NCBI GenBank assembly: GCA_030789695.1
Contig: CM061140.1
Coordinates: 80,290,422-80,354,421, forward strand
DNA from: Scilla litardierei
Taxonomy: Eukaryota; Streptophyta; Magnoliopsida; Asparagales; Asparagaceae
DNA: 64,000 nt
Direction: 5' to 3'
Shown here one piece after another: positions 33,225-45,365 of the stretch. A program made the position numbers and the translations under genes. Position 1 is the first letter of the stretch; each line of letters begins with the position of its first letter. The notes under the pieces were generated by a model. The model did not search any database. It worked only from the letters and a program-made list of their open reading frames with translations, and had not been told where the DNA came from.

Positions 33225-33400
33225 CTCAACCAGCACAACGGGTAAATTATTATAGACCCAATATGACCCGGTAGGACCCGAAATTGTCCCGTGATACCTT
33301 CTGCTCGCAACGAATTGACAGACAATTACACAGATTGCTCACGGCGGAATTTCAAACGGCAAGTTTTTTCAAAGATCGCTCCAGTCGCCCAGACCGAATT
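33225..33400. repeat. degenerate motif copies in the FAR1-OTU 5' flank
   Basis: TACTCAACCAGCACAACGGG near 33223 and AGATTGCTCACGGCGGAATT near 33333. The flank from here to 33560 aligns with 35975-36230 upstream of the second FAR1-OTU gene, so the two genes are tandem duplicates including upstream DNA. Confidence 0.6.
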
Positions 33401-33691
33401 CCAAAAGATTTGATTTTTATTTCATTGCTCGAAGGATACATCACTTAGTCAACTGGCGAGATCAAAGAAAGAGCTGAATCGAGAGAAATCGATTTAGGGG
33501 TTTTTGACCTAAATTTATCAACATCGACTCTTTGGTACGTCTATACTTTTAAGTACAGTTTATCTACCTTTCTTATTTTGATTTTACATGCATTCATCCA
33601 CGGTTGAGATTGATGAAGTTGGTACAAAAATCCAAGGTAATATTGATTTATCTTCTCGGCAATAATGCATTAAATCTTTGAGGATCAGGTT

Positions 33692-35314
33692 ATGAATTGT
33701 TTGATACAGGATACTATGGATTTTACAAACGACTTTACCACCAATCAACTGTTCAAGGATAGAAAAGAGTTGTTTCAGTGGATACAAAACGTCAGGTTAA
33801 GTCATGGGCATGTGATTGTTACACGTTCGGGGAGATTAAGTAAAACGGCCAAAGTGCATCATGCTGTGTACTTTGCGTGTGAAATAAGCGATGAGTATCG
33901 GGGACACCGAAAGCTAAAAAAGACCAACCAGCCTGTTAAAACCAAGAAGTGTTCATGTCCTTTCTCATTGCGTGGTTATATGGTGGGCGTGGGCGTTGAG
34001 GAGTGGAAGTTAACAGTCGTGTGTGGCAGGCACAACCATGAAGCAGCTAAATATGTCAATGGCCATTCCGATGAAGGGACGTTGCATGGAATGGAGATGG
34101 AAACAGTGCGTGACTTGGCAAATAGCAAGGTTTGGCCAGCTGAAATTTTGAAAGTACTGAAGGCAAATAAAAACTTCAGTGCAACCTCAATCAAAGCAAT
34201 TTATAATGCACGAAACCGGTTACAACGGGGGAAGAAGGTTGGTATTGTAAAACAGTTGAAGGAGTTAGCATCAGCTGATAAAATTGTAGGTGATGAGAAT
34301 GTGAAGGCTGTGAATAATGAGGGGGAGGATCAGAAGGTGGGGGAGGCGTTTTGGGAGAATGCAGTGCCTACTGAGTTGCAGGAGGAGGATCATACTGGGA
34401 AGATGGGTGGGGAGGATGATAAGGTGGATCATAATGAGGCGGAGCAGACTGCTGAGGAGGAGGAGGATGATGATGAGAATGCAGTGGCTAAGGCCTTTGA
34501 GAAGGAGCATGAGGTTCTACGTCTGTAAATTTCTACCCTGGTAGCGGAGATTGCTAAGCAGCATGCTGAGATAACGGATACGTCTACATTGACGTGTAAG
34601 CCGGGTAAGGGAAGAAGTAGACCGTTGTGGAAACGTACAATAAAGAAGCCGAAACAATCAATTCCACATGATGATAGTGACGAGGACTTGGCTGCCGACA
34701 TAATAATACCTTATTGGAACGCTTTTCCTGAGTGTCTACGACCCCTTATAGTGCACGTCGTAGATGTGAAAGCAGACGGAAACTGTGGGTATAGGGCTGT
34801 GGCAGCTCAGTTGGGACTGGGTGAGGACGAATGGAGGCAGGTGAAATATGACTTGCGAGAAGAGATGCAGAACCACGACGGCTTGTACCAGCAACTTATG
34901 GGTGCCGTGGAATTTAAAAAGAATGTAGTGGCACTGGGCCATTTGTTAGACCGTCCAAAAGCTAAATGGTGGATGCAGATGCCAGAAATGGCACATGTCA
35001 TTGCCTCATGCTACGACTGTGTAGTACATATTCTTGCACCTCATCAGTGTGTGACATATTTTACTTTAAGAACTCCTCTAGTACCCCTATCATCCAGACG
35101 CCACATAACGTTGGGTCATGTGAACAATAATCACTTCGTTATTGTTAAACTTACCCCATATGGTCCTGTCCCTCCGACTTCAAGTATGTGGCTAAGATAC
35201 CGTTCTGATGTGTCAGACGGATGGCCGACTGCTTATGAGGATAGGATGCATCAATTCCAGTCAATAGTATTTGGTCACGATATTGCAACTGTTGACGTTA
35301 TTGAAATATTGTAG
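33692..35314 (+). CDS. FAR1-OTU protein without transposase core, copy A (one in-frame stop)
   Basis: ATG at 33692 (MNCLIQDTMDFTNDFTT) or, if the ATACAG at about 33713 is an acceptor, an upstream exon start. The FAR1 domain has KKCSCPF and GRHNHE. The frame then joins, right after IYNARNRLQRG, to a segment matching the linker downstream of the transposase in the 29.5-kb gene (VKQLKELAS). About 390 residues of MULE core are therefore missing and replaced by a short acidic stretch (NEAEQTAEEEEDDDENA). After TAA at 34526-34528 the same frame continues into a complete OTU domain (VKADGNCGYRA; NNNHFVIV) to 35314. At that stop the tandem copy has Gln followed by the same IS.LV sequence. Likely role, if expressed: DNA-tethered cysteine protease or deubiquitinase; this is inference. 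Confidence 0.75.
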
Positions 35315-35710
35315 GATAAAACGTTGTATCATTTTACTATGGATTGTTTATTTCATATTGACAGATTGGTAGCATGAAATTTTATCATGTCTGCCTAAAT
35401 GTGCAAATGTTATCATCTGTATGCCGTGCTGTGGTGTATCGTATCTATAAGTTATGCTTAACGATAGACCTACTAATCAAGTTTGCCTCTTTCTAACTTT
35501 TTGGTGAACGGGTACAAACTGATATATACTGGATTTTGAATGCTTAATAACACACACAATCTATCCAGATTTTCTTAAGGGTGTTAATTAATACAAATAA
35601 TGATAGTTATCACGTTGGTATTATATTATTTTATACATATCAATAATGTTGTTAACATCGGCATAATAATATGAGTAATCCAATAGAATAAATATTAAAA
35701 ACATAATTTA
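35315..35710. other. AT-rich spacer, no gene
   Basis: AT-rich downstream flank of FAR1-OTU copy A; nothing recognised. Confidence 0.5.
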
Positions 35711-35714
35711 GAAC

Positions 35715-36065
35715 TACTCAGCGCGCACAACGGGCAAAATCGTTCTCAGCATCGCGATTAATAACGATTACCGTTACTAATGTCAATCCTGACAATCTAT
35801 GTAAGATTACTCAGCGCGCAAAACGGTTCAAATCGCGTTAAAATATAACCGTTGTGCGCGCTGAGTAAAATAAGCCAACTAAACCACCGAATTTACTCGA
35901 AGTGCACAACGGGTTAAAATTTTTACCCGTTTTGACCCGTTAGGACCCTCTTTCACCCCTTGATAAATTCTGCTCACCGCTCACAGCCATAACCTTCCAC
36001 AGATTGCTCAAGGCGGAATATCAAACGGCAAGTTCTTCGTAGATTGCTCAAGGCGCACAGACGGA
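35715..36065. repeat. dispersed motif, cluster 7 (between the FAR1-OTU genes)
   Basis: Forward copies near 35718 (CTCAGCGCGCACAACGGGC), 35811, 35893, 35977, 36012 and 36039, and an inverted copy near 35852 (CCGTTGTGCGCGCTGAGTAA) pairing with the one at 35811. All lie upstream of FAR1-OTU copy B. Confidence 0.85.
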
Positions 36066-36398
36066 AATTCCAAAGATTTGATTTTTATTACTAGGCTCAA
36101 CATTTACATCACAGTGTCAACTGCTGCGTTCAAACAAATCGGTGAAGCGATAGCAATCGATTTAGGGGTTTTCAACCTAAATTTGTCGAAATCGCGATTT
36201 GGCAAGTATACAATGTTAAGTACATTTTATTTGATATTCTTATTACAATGTGTAGTAATAGAAGGAGAAATTTTTGGTTTTTACTTGCCTGCAGATACAG
36301 TTGAGATTGATGGAGATGCTAAAAAATTCCGAGGTAATATTGATTTATCTTTACGTCAATAATGTAACTAATGTTTGGTTCCCGGTCCAATTAGTTGT

Positions 36399-37520
36399 AT
36401 GAATTGTTTGATACATGTGTATATGGATTATACAGCCGAATTTACAACGATTCAACGTTTTAAAAGTAGAGACGAGCTCTTTCAGTGGATAAAGAGCGTC
36501 GGACGACAACATGGGCATGTGATTGTTACCAGTGCGTCGAGTATGAGTAAATCGTCCAATAGGACTCCCGCTGCCTACTATGCATGTGCAAGAAGCAGGA
36601 ACTACAGGGGACACCGACCAGTACGAAAGAGCAACCGGCCAGTTAGAACCAACAAGTGTGGATGCCCGTTCAAATTGCGTGGTAATGAGGTGGGCGATGG
36701 CGGTGAGTGGAGTTTAACGGTCGTTGATGGCCGGCACAACCATCAAGCTGCTAATTATGTCACGGGCCATTCCGACGACGGGATGTTGCATGGAAAAGAG
36801 GTGGTAGCATTGCGAGACTTGGCAAATAGAAAGGTGCCACCGTCAGCAATTTTGAAAGGCCTGAAGGAAACTAAATCCTTTAATGAAACACCAATCAAAT
36901 CAATTTATAATGCACGTTCCCGATTACTAAGGGGGCAGACTGTGGGTATTGTAAACAAGTTGAAGGAGTTAGCATCACCATGTAGAATTGTGGGTGATGA
37001 GCTTGTGGTGCATGTGGATAATGTTGAGGAGGAGCAGAAGGGAGATGAGGAGAAGGTGGATGAGGCTGAGGAGGCGACTGCATTGGCTGCTTATTGGCAG
37101 GATGATGAGGTGGATCGTAATGCGATGGAGCAGGCTGCTGAGAAGTTGGCCCTTAGTGGGCAGGAGCAGAATGCTGCGGAGGAGGATGAGGTTAATGCAG
37201 CGGAGGAGAATGTGGAGCCGAGGGTGCATGATGTTTATGGGGAGGATGAGGCTGAGAATGCAGTGGCTGCTGAGTTGACTGTAGATGATTATGTTATTGG
37301 GGAGATGGTGGAGACGGAGGAGACGGTAGCCCTTAACGTGGAGGTGCAGAATGCTGAGGAGGTACTGGTGGAGGATAATGCAGCGGCTGAGACTGTGGAG
37401 CCGAAGGTGTATGAGGAGAAGGCGAATGAGGAGGAGGATGATAAGGAAGTGGCTACTGATTTGATTGCTGAGGAGCATACTGGGAAGTTGGTGGATACGG
37501 CGGGGACGGTGGAACGTAAT
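36399..37520 (+). CDS. FAR1-OTU protein copy B, 5' part (split by a copia insertion)
   Basis: ATG at 36399 (MNCLIHVYMDYTAEFTT). The FAR1 domain (NKCGCPFKLRG; GRHNHQ) runs to about residue 130. As in copy A, the transposase core is absent and NARSRLLRG runs directly into VNKLKELAS. From about residue 205 the protein is a long acidic, repeat-like stretch rich in Glu, Ala, Val and Asp, built on GAG/GAT-type repeats. The frame is cut at 37520 by the retrotransposon. The last five bases (GTAAT, 37516-37520) are repeated after the insertion. Removing 37521-45365 restores the frame. Confidence 0.75.
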
Positions 37521-38125
37521 TGTTGGATATGGAAGACGTTAGTACACCCTTGTAGGGGATGTACGAGGGAATACGGACCTCGAATGTCGTGTACACGAAG
37601 TCGTGTGCAAAGGGAATATGTTCCCTTGTGGAGAGGATCTCTAGATTGATGGGAAAGTCGCATTATATATGCATAAGTGCATGCGACATATGGCTAATAA
37701 AGGGGTAATATCTTAAGCTTATGTTGTACCATGCATATGGTACAACTTAAGCTTATAATGTGCCATGTGTCATGGTACACCTTAGTTAAATTGTTCCTAA
37801 GGAATAATTACTCCTAAAATAACTACCTTGGGGGCTATAAATAAGACCCAAGGGTAAGACATTTGATTACACTTTTGCATGGCATTCTTGCATGCATTTC
37901 ATTCTAGCGAAGCTCTGCCGAAATCCTTCCTCTATCTTTATCCAAGTTCTTAATCTAAAAGTAGAGATTTAGATTGTGGATTTAGTAGCCTTACTCCGTT
38001 CGTAAGAAGACTCGATCAGTCGTGGCGAATCCGAAGGCAAAGTTCCGAGACTACCGTGCCGCATACGCAAGAGTAAGTCTCAACTTTATTTATCGATCCT
38101 AACTCTGTTTTGACAGGATCCTACA
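37521..38125 (+). repeat. 5' LTR of the copia element
   Basis: Starts TGTTGGATATGG, ends ATCCTACA. A TATA box (GGCTATAAATAAGACC, about 37835-37850) marks the promoter. It contains the inverted words TATGTTGTACCATGCATATG/GTACAACTTAAGC. Confidence 0.95.
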
Positions 38126-38126
38126 T

Positions 38127-38138
38127 TGGTATCGGAGC
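38127..38138 (+). other. primer binding site of the copia element
   Basis: TGGTATCGGAGC starts two bases after the LTR; it matches the usual initiator tRNA-Met site TGGTATCAGAGC except for one A-to-G change. Confidence 0.85.
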
Positions 38139-38204
38139 CATGCGGGTTCGCCCCGGTCAAACCGTCGTCCCGTCGAAACTATGAACGAGTCGTTGTCTTT
38201 TTCA

Positions 38205-38345
38205 CGAATGGGTATCCTACCATTACGGATATGGTAGGAACGCTTCGTGACGGAGAGAACGCAGCGGTTGTTCTTTTCACGTTAGGGTCTCCTATCATTA
38301 CGGATATGGTAGGAACTCTCCGTGACGGGAAGAACCGACCGTTCA
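38205..38345. repeat. tandem duplication with small palindromes in the copia leader
   Basis: Two diverged units of about 75 bp, each with CTACCATTACGGATATGGTAG-like inverted arms (TATCCTACCATTACGG at 38212, TCTCCTATCATTACGG at 38289) followed by CGTGACGG. Confidence 0.7.
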
Positions 38346-38519
38346 CGTAGTATGTTATTTTTATTTTTTGGCACACGACCATTAGAAAATAACCATTTTC
38401 TCGACGAACGGGTGCTTCATCGACGAACGGGTGCTTCATCGAGGAAGAAGGTGGTGGTTATTCCCATAGGGGAAGATGAATTTTAGTGCATGTGCACCAT
38501 GGCCAAATAGGCTATGAAG

Positions 38520-38855
38520 GCCATGCACCCCCTCCCCATGCGGAGGGGGTTGGCTACGGCCAATAACCACCGCGGCAACCCCCACCGGCGGGGGTGTGCG
38601 GCCACCCCACACAAGGGGAGGCCGGCCATGGCCAAAGGGCCATGGCCGGCCAAGGAAAAAATGGCCTTGGCCATGACCGGTCATGGCCAAGCCATGGCCA
38701 GCCAAGGCCAGGCCGGCAGTGGCCAGCCAAGGCCAGGCCGGCAGTGGCCGGCCCCGGCCAAGGCCAGGGGCCGGCCTGGCCGGCCCTGGCAGAGGCCCTG
38801 GCCGGCCCTTGGCCAAGCCTCGGCCAGGGCAGAGGCCCTGGCCGGGAGAAGTTGC
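38520..38855. repeat. GGCC-rich low-complexity tract in the copia leader
   Basis: About 335 bp built from overlapping TGGCCA, GCCGGC and CCAAGGCC words, far more GC-rich than anything nearby. A unit containing AAGGCCAGGCCGGCAGTGGC is repeated at about 38704 and 38729. Both strands are open because stop codons are absent from such sequence; I do not regard the frames as genes. Confidence 0.85.
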
Positions 38856-39631
38856 AGACCAAAATAATTGGTCGACCAATTTGGTCGTTTTGGTCGACCA
38901 ATCCGACAGAAGGTCTTGGTCGATCGTGAACTTGCCGAATGACCCATACGGGGTGACAAAAGGCCTTGGTCAAACTCGAATGTGCCGATTAGCCCATACG
39001 GGGCTAACGACAGTCGCCTACTCTTGTTTTATTAAATTTTTTTTGGCTCTACTCCTTGAAGATTAGCCATAGTGCTCTACTTCATGCGAGATTAGCCATG
39101 TCATTGTGCTCTACTCTACGGAGATTAGCCAATGTACTTATGACATTGTGCTCTACTCTACGGAGATTAGCCAATGTATTTCAAATTTTTGACAAAGATG
39201 TTTTCAAATAGGTTATGTCCCGTCCTTAAATCGGGATGGCGCAATTTAGAATTCCAAGTCCTACCACGATCCGGCCATGGTCATCTAACCCATGGGTGTG
39301 TAGAACAGGTCTCGTGGCTTGGCAATTGTTGCGCTAAAATTCTTTGCGCAAACTCTCACCTATTCCATTTTGAAAGATATGTTTTTCAAAAATATTTTTT
39401 CGCTGCTGGTACCATACGGGTATCATTTCTGATTTCTTTTTACTTGAGATAAGTAAGAGGGATACTTTGAAAGTTACTTCTAGATGGTAGTTGGGAACGT
39501 AGTGAACTTCTCGATTCTAGAGTAACATTTCAACGCATCCAAGGAACTTATCAAGTGTTTAAAGAATCGAAACTTTATGCATAGAATTTTGATCGTGTTT
39601 TTCATTCTCTTTGCAGTTTTTTGATTCGAAT

Positions 39632-42600
39632 ATGTCTACCGCTTCTAAGAACATTGTCGCAGAGCTTAACAAAGGTGAAAAGCTCAACGGCGACAATTAT
39701 AAACTTTGGTCAATAAGAATCCAATATGTTTTGGAGGAGCAAGATGTGCTTGAAACACTCCAAAACATAATGGAAGAACCTGAGTTGGGCAATACGGCCC
39801 AACACAAGAGGGACCGGGAAGCTTATGAGACTTGGACTCGAAAGAACAAAATAGCACGTATTACGTTACTGTCCGCAATGGACAATGACATAATGCGTCT
39901 ATTTCGGGAATTCGACCTAGCCAAAGACATATGGTCTGAGCTAGAAATAAAGTTTGGTGGAACTTCGGTTACCAAACTCCGCTCCTTAAATATTCAATTT
40001 GATTTGTACAAAATGCGGCGAGATCACTCTATGAAAAAGCATCTCCGCCATATGGCGAACCTCATATCTGAATTAAAGGATGTGGGTGTTACGCTGTCTG
40101 ACGAACAGCAGATCCAAGCAGTCATTCGTTCACTCCCAGATAGCTAGGATAACATGAAAATGCACCTCACTCATAATGAGTGCATTAAAACTTTAAGCGA
40201 TGTATCGAAACACCTCGAACTCGAGGAAGAGCGGATTCAAGCCGCAAAACCAAGTGCAGAAGTGCACATGGCCGCTAGTTCCTCACATGGAGGAAATAAG
40301 CGGAAGAATAAACGCTTAAGGTTTGTGAACGAACGAAAGCAAGAACCGGAAACCTCAAAGAAGACTAAGAACAAAAGGTGGCAAAAGAATGTGCACTCAA
40401 AGAAGAAAAACTTGAAGAAGATCAAGTGCTTTAAGTGCAACAAGTACGGTCACTTCGCCCGTACGTGTACAGATGGAAGTGATAAGGTCACTTGTAGGGC
40501 TAGTTACATATGTGTTTCTAGTTCCGTGTTTCTTGCAGAATCTAACTATTTTTGGTTGATTGATTCAGGGGCCACAGACCACGTAGTGAAGGACAAAAGG
40601 TTCTTCGTAGAGTATCGAAAGATAACTCAAGGAACAAAGTGGATATACGTCGGCAACAACACTCGTGTTGAAGTCAAAGGCGTCGGAACATGTAAGCTAG
40701 TTCTCGACAACGGCCGTACTTTATTATTGCACGACGTCCTCTTTGCTCCAGATATTAGAAGGAATATCGTATCTGTGGTCATGTTAATGTCTTTAGATTA
40801 TGAATGGAGGTTCTATAAACAAAAGGTTGACCTTGTTTGTAATAGTTCTTTAATTGGGTCTGGTAATGTTTGTAATGGATTAATTGTTTTAAACACAATG
40901 TATGATGATTCTTCTTCTATAAATGAAAGTTTCCATTTGACAAATGCTTCTAACTATGAATCTGAGATCATTTGTTGGCATGCAAGACTTGGTCATATTG
41001 GACCAACTAGAATGGATAGACTCGCCAAAAGTGGCTTGCTATCTAATGTTTCAAAAGTTGAAATGTCAACTTGCAAACATTGTCTTGTAGGGAAAACTTG
41101 TCGTAAGCCGTTTGGAACTGGCACAAGGGCCGAAGTTCCATTACAGCTTATCCATTCGGACATTTGCGGTCCAATGAATGTTAAGACAAGACGCGAGAAG
41201 TCCTATTTCATCACCTTCATTGATGACTTCACTCGTTTCGGTCACATTTATTTGATTTCCCACAAACATGAAGCTTTATCTTGCTTCAAAAACTATATGA
41301 GTTTAGTGGAAAATCAACTAGATCGCAAGATAAAGGTCTTGCGAACCGATCGGGGTGGAGAATATCAATCAACGAGTTTTAAGGAACTCTGTGATGAAAA
41401 AGGCATAGTTCATCAAATAACTATGCCTTATACTCCGCAACAAAACGGTGTTGCGGAAAGAAGAAATAGGACATTGATGGAAATGGTCCGATCAATGATG
41501 TCTCAGGCAAATTTGTCCATCACCTTTTGGGGTGATGCATTATTGACGGCAGCATTCATCTTAAACCGTGTACCCTCGAAGTCGGTAAGTTCTACTCCTT
41601 ATGAGTTGTAGAACAATAGAACTTCAGACTTAAGCATTCTAAAACCTTGGGGTTGTGCCTCTTACGCACATTTATCCTCTCACAAATATGGCAAACTTGG
41701 GCCACGTGGGAGGAAGTGTATCTTCATCCGATACGCTGAAAACTCCAAAGGATGTGTTTTCGTCGGTCAAGAGGACAATGGGGGTCTAATAGAATTCGAA
41801 TCGAGGGATGTTGTCTTCTTGGAAAACGAGTTTCCAAGACAGGGTGAGATAAGTCAAGACTTATCCTTGTTTGAGACTTGGGATCAAGAAGGATCTGAAC
41901 GTTCGAGTGGGAGAATTCTTGGTGAAGAAGAAAATACGTTTCAAACTTCACCAACGGATGATACGAACGATACCAATCCTATTTCGAGTGGGAGTGATAT
42001 TATTCCAAGTGGGAGTGATGTCATTCCAAGTGGGAGTGATCAAACTCAAGCAAGACGTAGTAATCGAATGAGGCTAACACCTCTGAGATTTGAGGATGAA
42101 TTTCCTCAAACATTCATGACATTACTACAAGATGATGACGAACCTGCAAATTTTAAACATGCCGTCACATGCCCTGCTAAAGATAAATGGATAGCGGCAA
42201 TGGAAGAAGAACTTCAATCCATGAAAACAAACCAAGTCTGGGACTTGGTTGATTTACCTAAGGGACGTAGAGCCATTGGGAACAAGTGGGTTCTCAAAAT
42301 CAAGCATAAGGCTGATGGCTCCATCGAGAAATATAAAGCTCGCCTTGTTGCGAAAGGTTTCACGCAACAGGAAGGAATAGACTACGAAGAGACTTTCTCT
42401 CCTGTCGTGCGTTTTACCTCCATTCGCTTAATTCTGGCAATGGTGGCTTGTTTGGACCTCGAGTTACATCAAATGGATGTAAAGACTGCTTTTCTTAACG
42501 GAGAACTAGATGAGGAGATCTACATGGAACAACCAAACGGGTTCGTACAAGAAGAAAACAAACATAAGGTTTGTAAACTTCGTAAATCCATATATGGTCT

Positions 42601-43702
42601 TAAACAATCCTCAAGGCAGTGGTATATGCGCTTTCAAGAAGTCGTTTTGTCGTATGGTTTCTCCATGCTCGACGAAGACAACTGCGTATACATTAAGAGG
42701 ATTAAGAACAAGTATGTAATTATGTCTCTTTATGTAGATGACATACTTATAGCCAGAAATGATAAGCGTCTTATCATGGATATCAAAGCTTGGCTTTCAT
42801 CCGTCTTTGAAATGAAAGACATGGATGCAGCTGCATATATCCTTGGGGTTAAGATCTCAAGGAATCGTTCCAAGAAACTTGTTTCTCTCTCTCAAGAGAC
42901 ATATATAAAGAAAGTTTTAGAACGATTTAATATGCAGGACTGCAAGCCAATTGATACTCCAATAAGCAAAGGCGAGGGTCTATGTTTGGAAATGTGTCCC
43001 AAAGATCCAAAAGAAAAGAAAGCTATGGAAAAGGTTCCATACTCCAGTGCTGTCGGGAGTCTGATGTACGCCATGATGTGTACCAGACCGGACATTTGCT
43101 ATGCTGTTGGTATGGTAAGCCGTTACCAATTCAACCCAGGACAGGCACACTGGAAAGCGGTGAAGAGGATATTAAGGTACCTCAAAGGGACTGCGGACTA
43201 TGCGTTGTGCTATCAAGGCAATACCTTGAGACTCGAAGGCTATACCGATGCTGATTGGGCAGGTGATCTCGACGAGCGAAGATCTACCTCAGGCTTTGTT
43301 TTCTTGCTCGGGAATGGTGCAATATCCTGGAGCAGCAAGAAGCAAACCTGCATCGCCTTATCAACCATGGAAGCCGAATTCGTAGCATTCAGCATGGCGG
43401 TCCAAGAAGCTGTTTGGCTTAGGAAATTCTTAGACAGGCTGACGAATGCCTCTGACTCGAGCACTGTTCCTATATACAGTGATATTCAAGCCTCGATTGC
43501 CTATGTCAAAGATCCTAAATTTCATTGTAAGACCAAACACATTGATATTCTATTCAAGTTTGCGAAGGACTATGACAAACGGAAGGAAGTAGACATAGGA
43601 TACATATCCACGCATGAGATGATAGCGGATCCCCTTACTAAGGCGATCCCCAGAGATGTGTTCTACCAACACTTATCATCTATGGGAATGCGTAGGTGCT
43701 GA
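39632..43702 (+). CDS. copia gag-pol polyprotein with two internal stops
   Basis: One frame from ATG 39632 (MSTASKNIVAELNKGEKLNG) to the stop at 43702, broken by TAG at 40145-40147 and TAG at 41609-41611; both stand where the family has Trp, each one G-to-A change. Order: UBN2-type gag; CCHC knuckle (CFKCNKYGHFARTC, about 40427-40470); retropepsin (DSGATDH, about 40565); integrase with HHCC zinc site and D, D, E (HSDICGP, RTDRGGEY, QQNGVAERRN), about 40975-41560; reverse transcriptase with YVDD (about 42731); RNase H (DADWAGD, LSTMEAEF) near the end. This integrase-before-RT order defines Ty1/copia. Confidence 0.95.
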
Positions 43703-44758
43703 GCTGTATCATGTAAAATTTCCCATGTCTATAGAAGATCAAAGTTTAATAAAAGAAAGAAGTTCTTTTATATATTGCATACAAGTTTCTTACAAATGAT
43801 TTTATACATTTGTGTTTAAGTCTCAGCTATTTTATTGTGTGTATGTCGGACAAATTAAGGTTGGCTCTCTCACATGAGCAACCGCCTTATCTTATCAGAT
43901 GGATAAGATAGAGATGAGACTAGTTTAAAGTCAAAATCATTAGACAAATGATTTAGAGTCGTGACTTAAACAAGATAGTCGAATGAAAGATCTGCATCAT
44001 ATGGATGATTACAAAAGATCTGAGATCTGTATCACAAGGATATTTGAAAGAGATCTCATAGGATTTTTTAAATCCTATCTGTCTTATGCAGGATGAGAGT
44101 CCGGAAATATTTCATGAGTAGTAAGGGGACTCAAAAGATAGACACTGTGGTGTCTGATCTTTCATCCGTACAACATCATTAAGACATACTCTCCCTGGGA
44201 AAGGAGTGATGTTGTAATACGTGTTCATACCACGTATGCATTTCGACCACTGAGTTTGTAGCAATAGTGTTTGCTATTATGTGAGACTCAAAGGCCATAC
44301 GAGTCTTAACTCTTACCCTCAAGGACTCCAATTGGTTCCTTTAGATTTGACGAGATGATCGCTATCTTAGCGTGTTGCTAATGGGCTATGATAATTCGGC
44401 TCGGCGGGGCACGTTAGAAAAGCGAATCAAGTCAAGATCAGAAGGTTCGCAAGAAGAGAAAGATTGATTTCATATTCACATTTGGACTTTAAATGATTCA
44501 AAGCTGGCCAGCCAATTGTAATCCAGATGGGATTCAATTGTTGAATATAAAGTATAAGAAATGTGAAGAAATAATCTAGGGTAAATCATGCGTTGAACTA
44601 CTCAACTTTGCACCTTCGAGGTCGTTGTGTATCTCTAACAAGTGCACAATAACAGACTCTACGCGCATGACGGTCGCACGGTCTATTTCTCGGTATGATA
44701 GATGAAAGAACTAAGAGAAAGACGTTCTCTTACAATCCCCTCAAGTGTGAGTGGGAGA
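43703..44758 (+). other. copia 3' untranslated region and polypurine tract
   Basis: About 1 kb without coding capacity between the polyprotein stop and the 3' LTR, ending in AGTGTGAGTGGGAGA, the probable polypurine tract. Confidence 0.7.
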
Positions 44759-45360
44759 TGTTGGATATGGAAGACGTTAGTACACCCTTGTAGGGGATGT
44801 ACGAGGGAATACGGACCTCGAACGTCGCGTACACGAAGTCGTGTGCAAAGGGAATATGTTCCCTTACGGAGAGGATCTCTAGATTGATGGGAAAGTCGCA
44901 TTACATATGCATAAGTGCATACATATGGCTAATAAAGGGGTAATATCTTAAGCATATGTTGTACCATGCATATGGTACAACTTAAGCTTATAATGTGCCA
45001 TGTGTCATGGTACACCTTAGTTAAATTGTTCCTAAGGAACAATTACTCCTAAAATAACTACCTTGGGGGCTATAAATAAGACCCAAGGGTAAGCCATTTG
45101 ATTACACTTTTGCATGGCATTCTTGCATGCATTTCATTCTAGCGAAGCTCTGCCGAAATCCTTCCTCTATCTTTATCCAAGTTCTTAATCTAAAAGTAGA
45201 GATTTAGATTGTGGATTTAGTAGCCTTACTCCGTTTGTGAGAAGACTCGATCCGTCGTGGTGAATCCGAAGGCAAAGTTCCGAGACTACCGTGCCGCATA
45301 CGCAAGCGTAAGTCTCAACTTTATTTATCGATCCTAACTCTGTTTTGACAGGATCCTACA
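44759..45360 (+). repeat. 3' LTR of the copia element
   Basis: 602 bp, starting TGTTGGATATGG and ending ATCCTACA, followed by the GTAAT target duplication. It differs from the 5' LTR by about 13 substitutions (nine transitions, four transversions by my count) and one 3-bp deletion (GCATGCGACAT versus GCATACAT). Confidence 0.95.
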
Positions 45361-45365
45361 GTAAT

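Larger units (their letters stand above)
37521..45360 (+). mobile_element. Ty1/copia LTR retrotransposon, complete, inserted in FAR1-OTU copy B
   Basis: 7,840 bp with LTRs of 605 and 602 bp beginning TGTTGG and ending CCTACA, a 5-bp target duplication GTAAT at 37516-37520 and 45361-45365, a tRNA-Met-like primer site, a purine-rich tract (GTGAGTGGGAGA) before the 3' LTR, and a single gag-pol frame. By eye the LTRs differ by about 13 substitutions and one 3-bp indel, a low divergence, so the insertion is young. The polyprotein has two nonsense codons, so this copy is probably not autonomous. Confidence 0.95.

Noticed and set aside
38436..39066. Several open frames of 90-140 codons on both strands in the copia leader
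   Set aside because: They follow from the stop-poor GGCC-rich low-complexity sequence.
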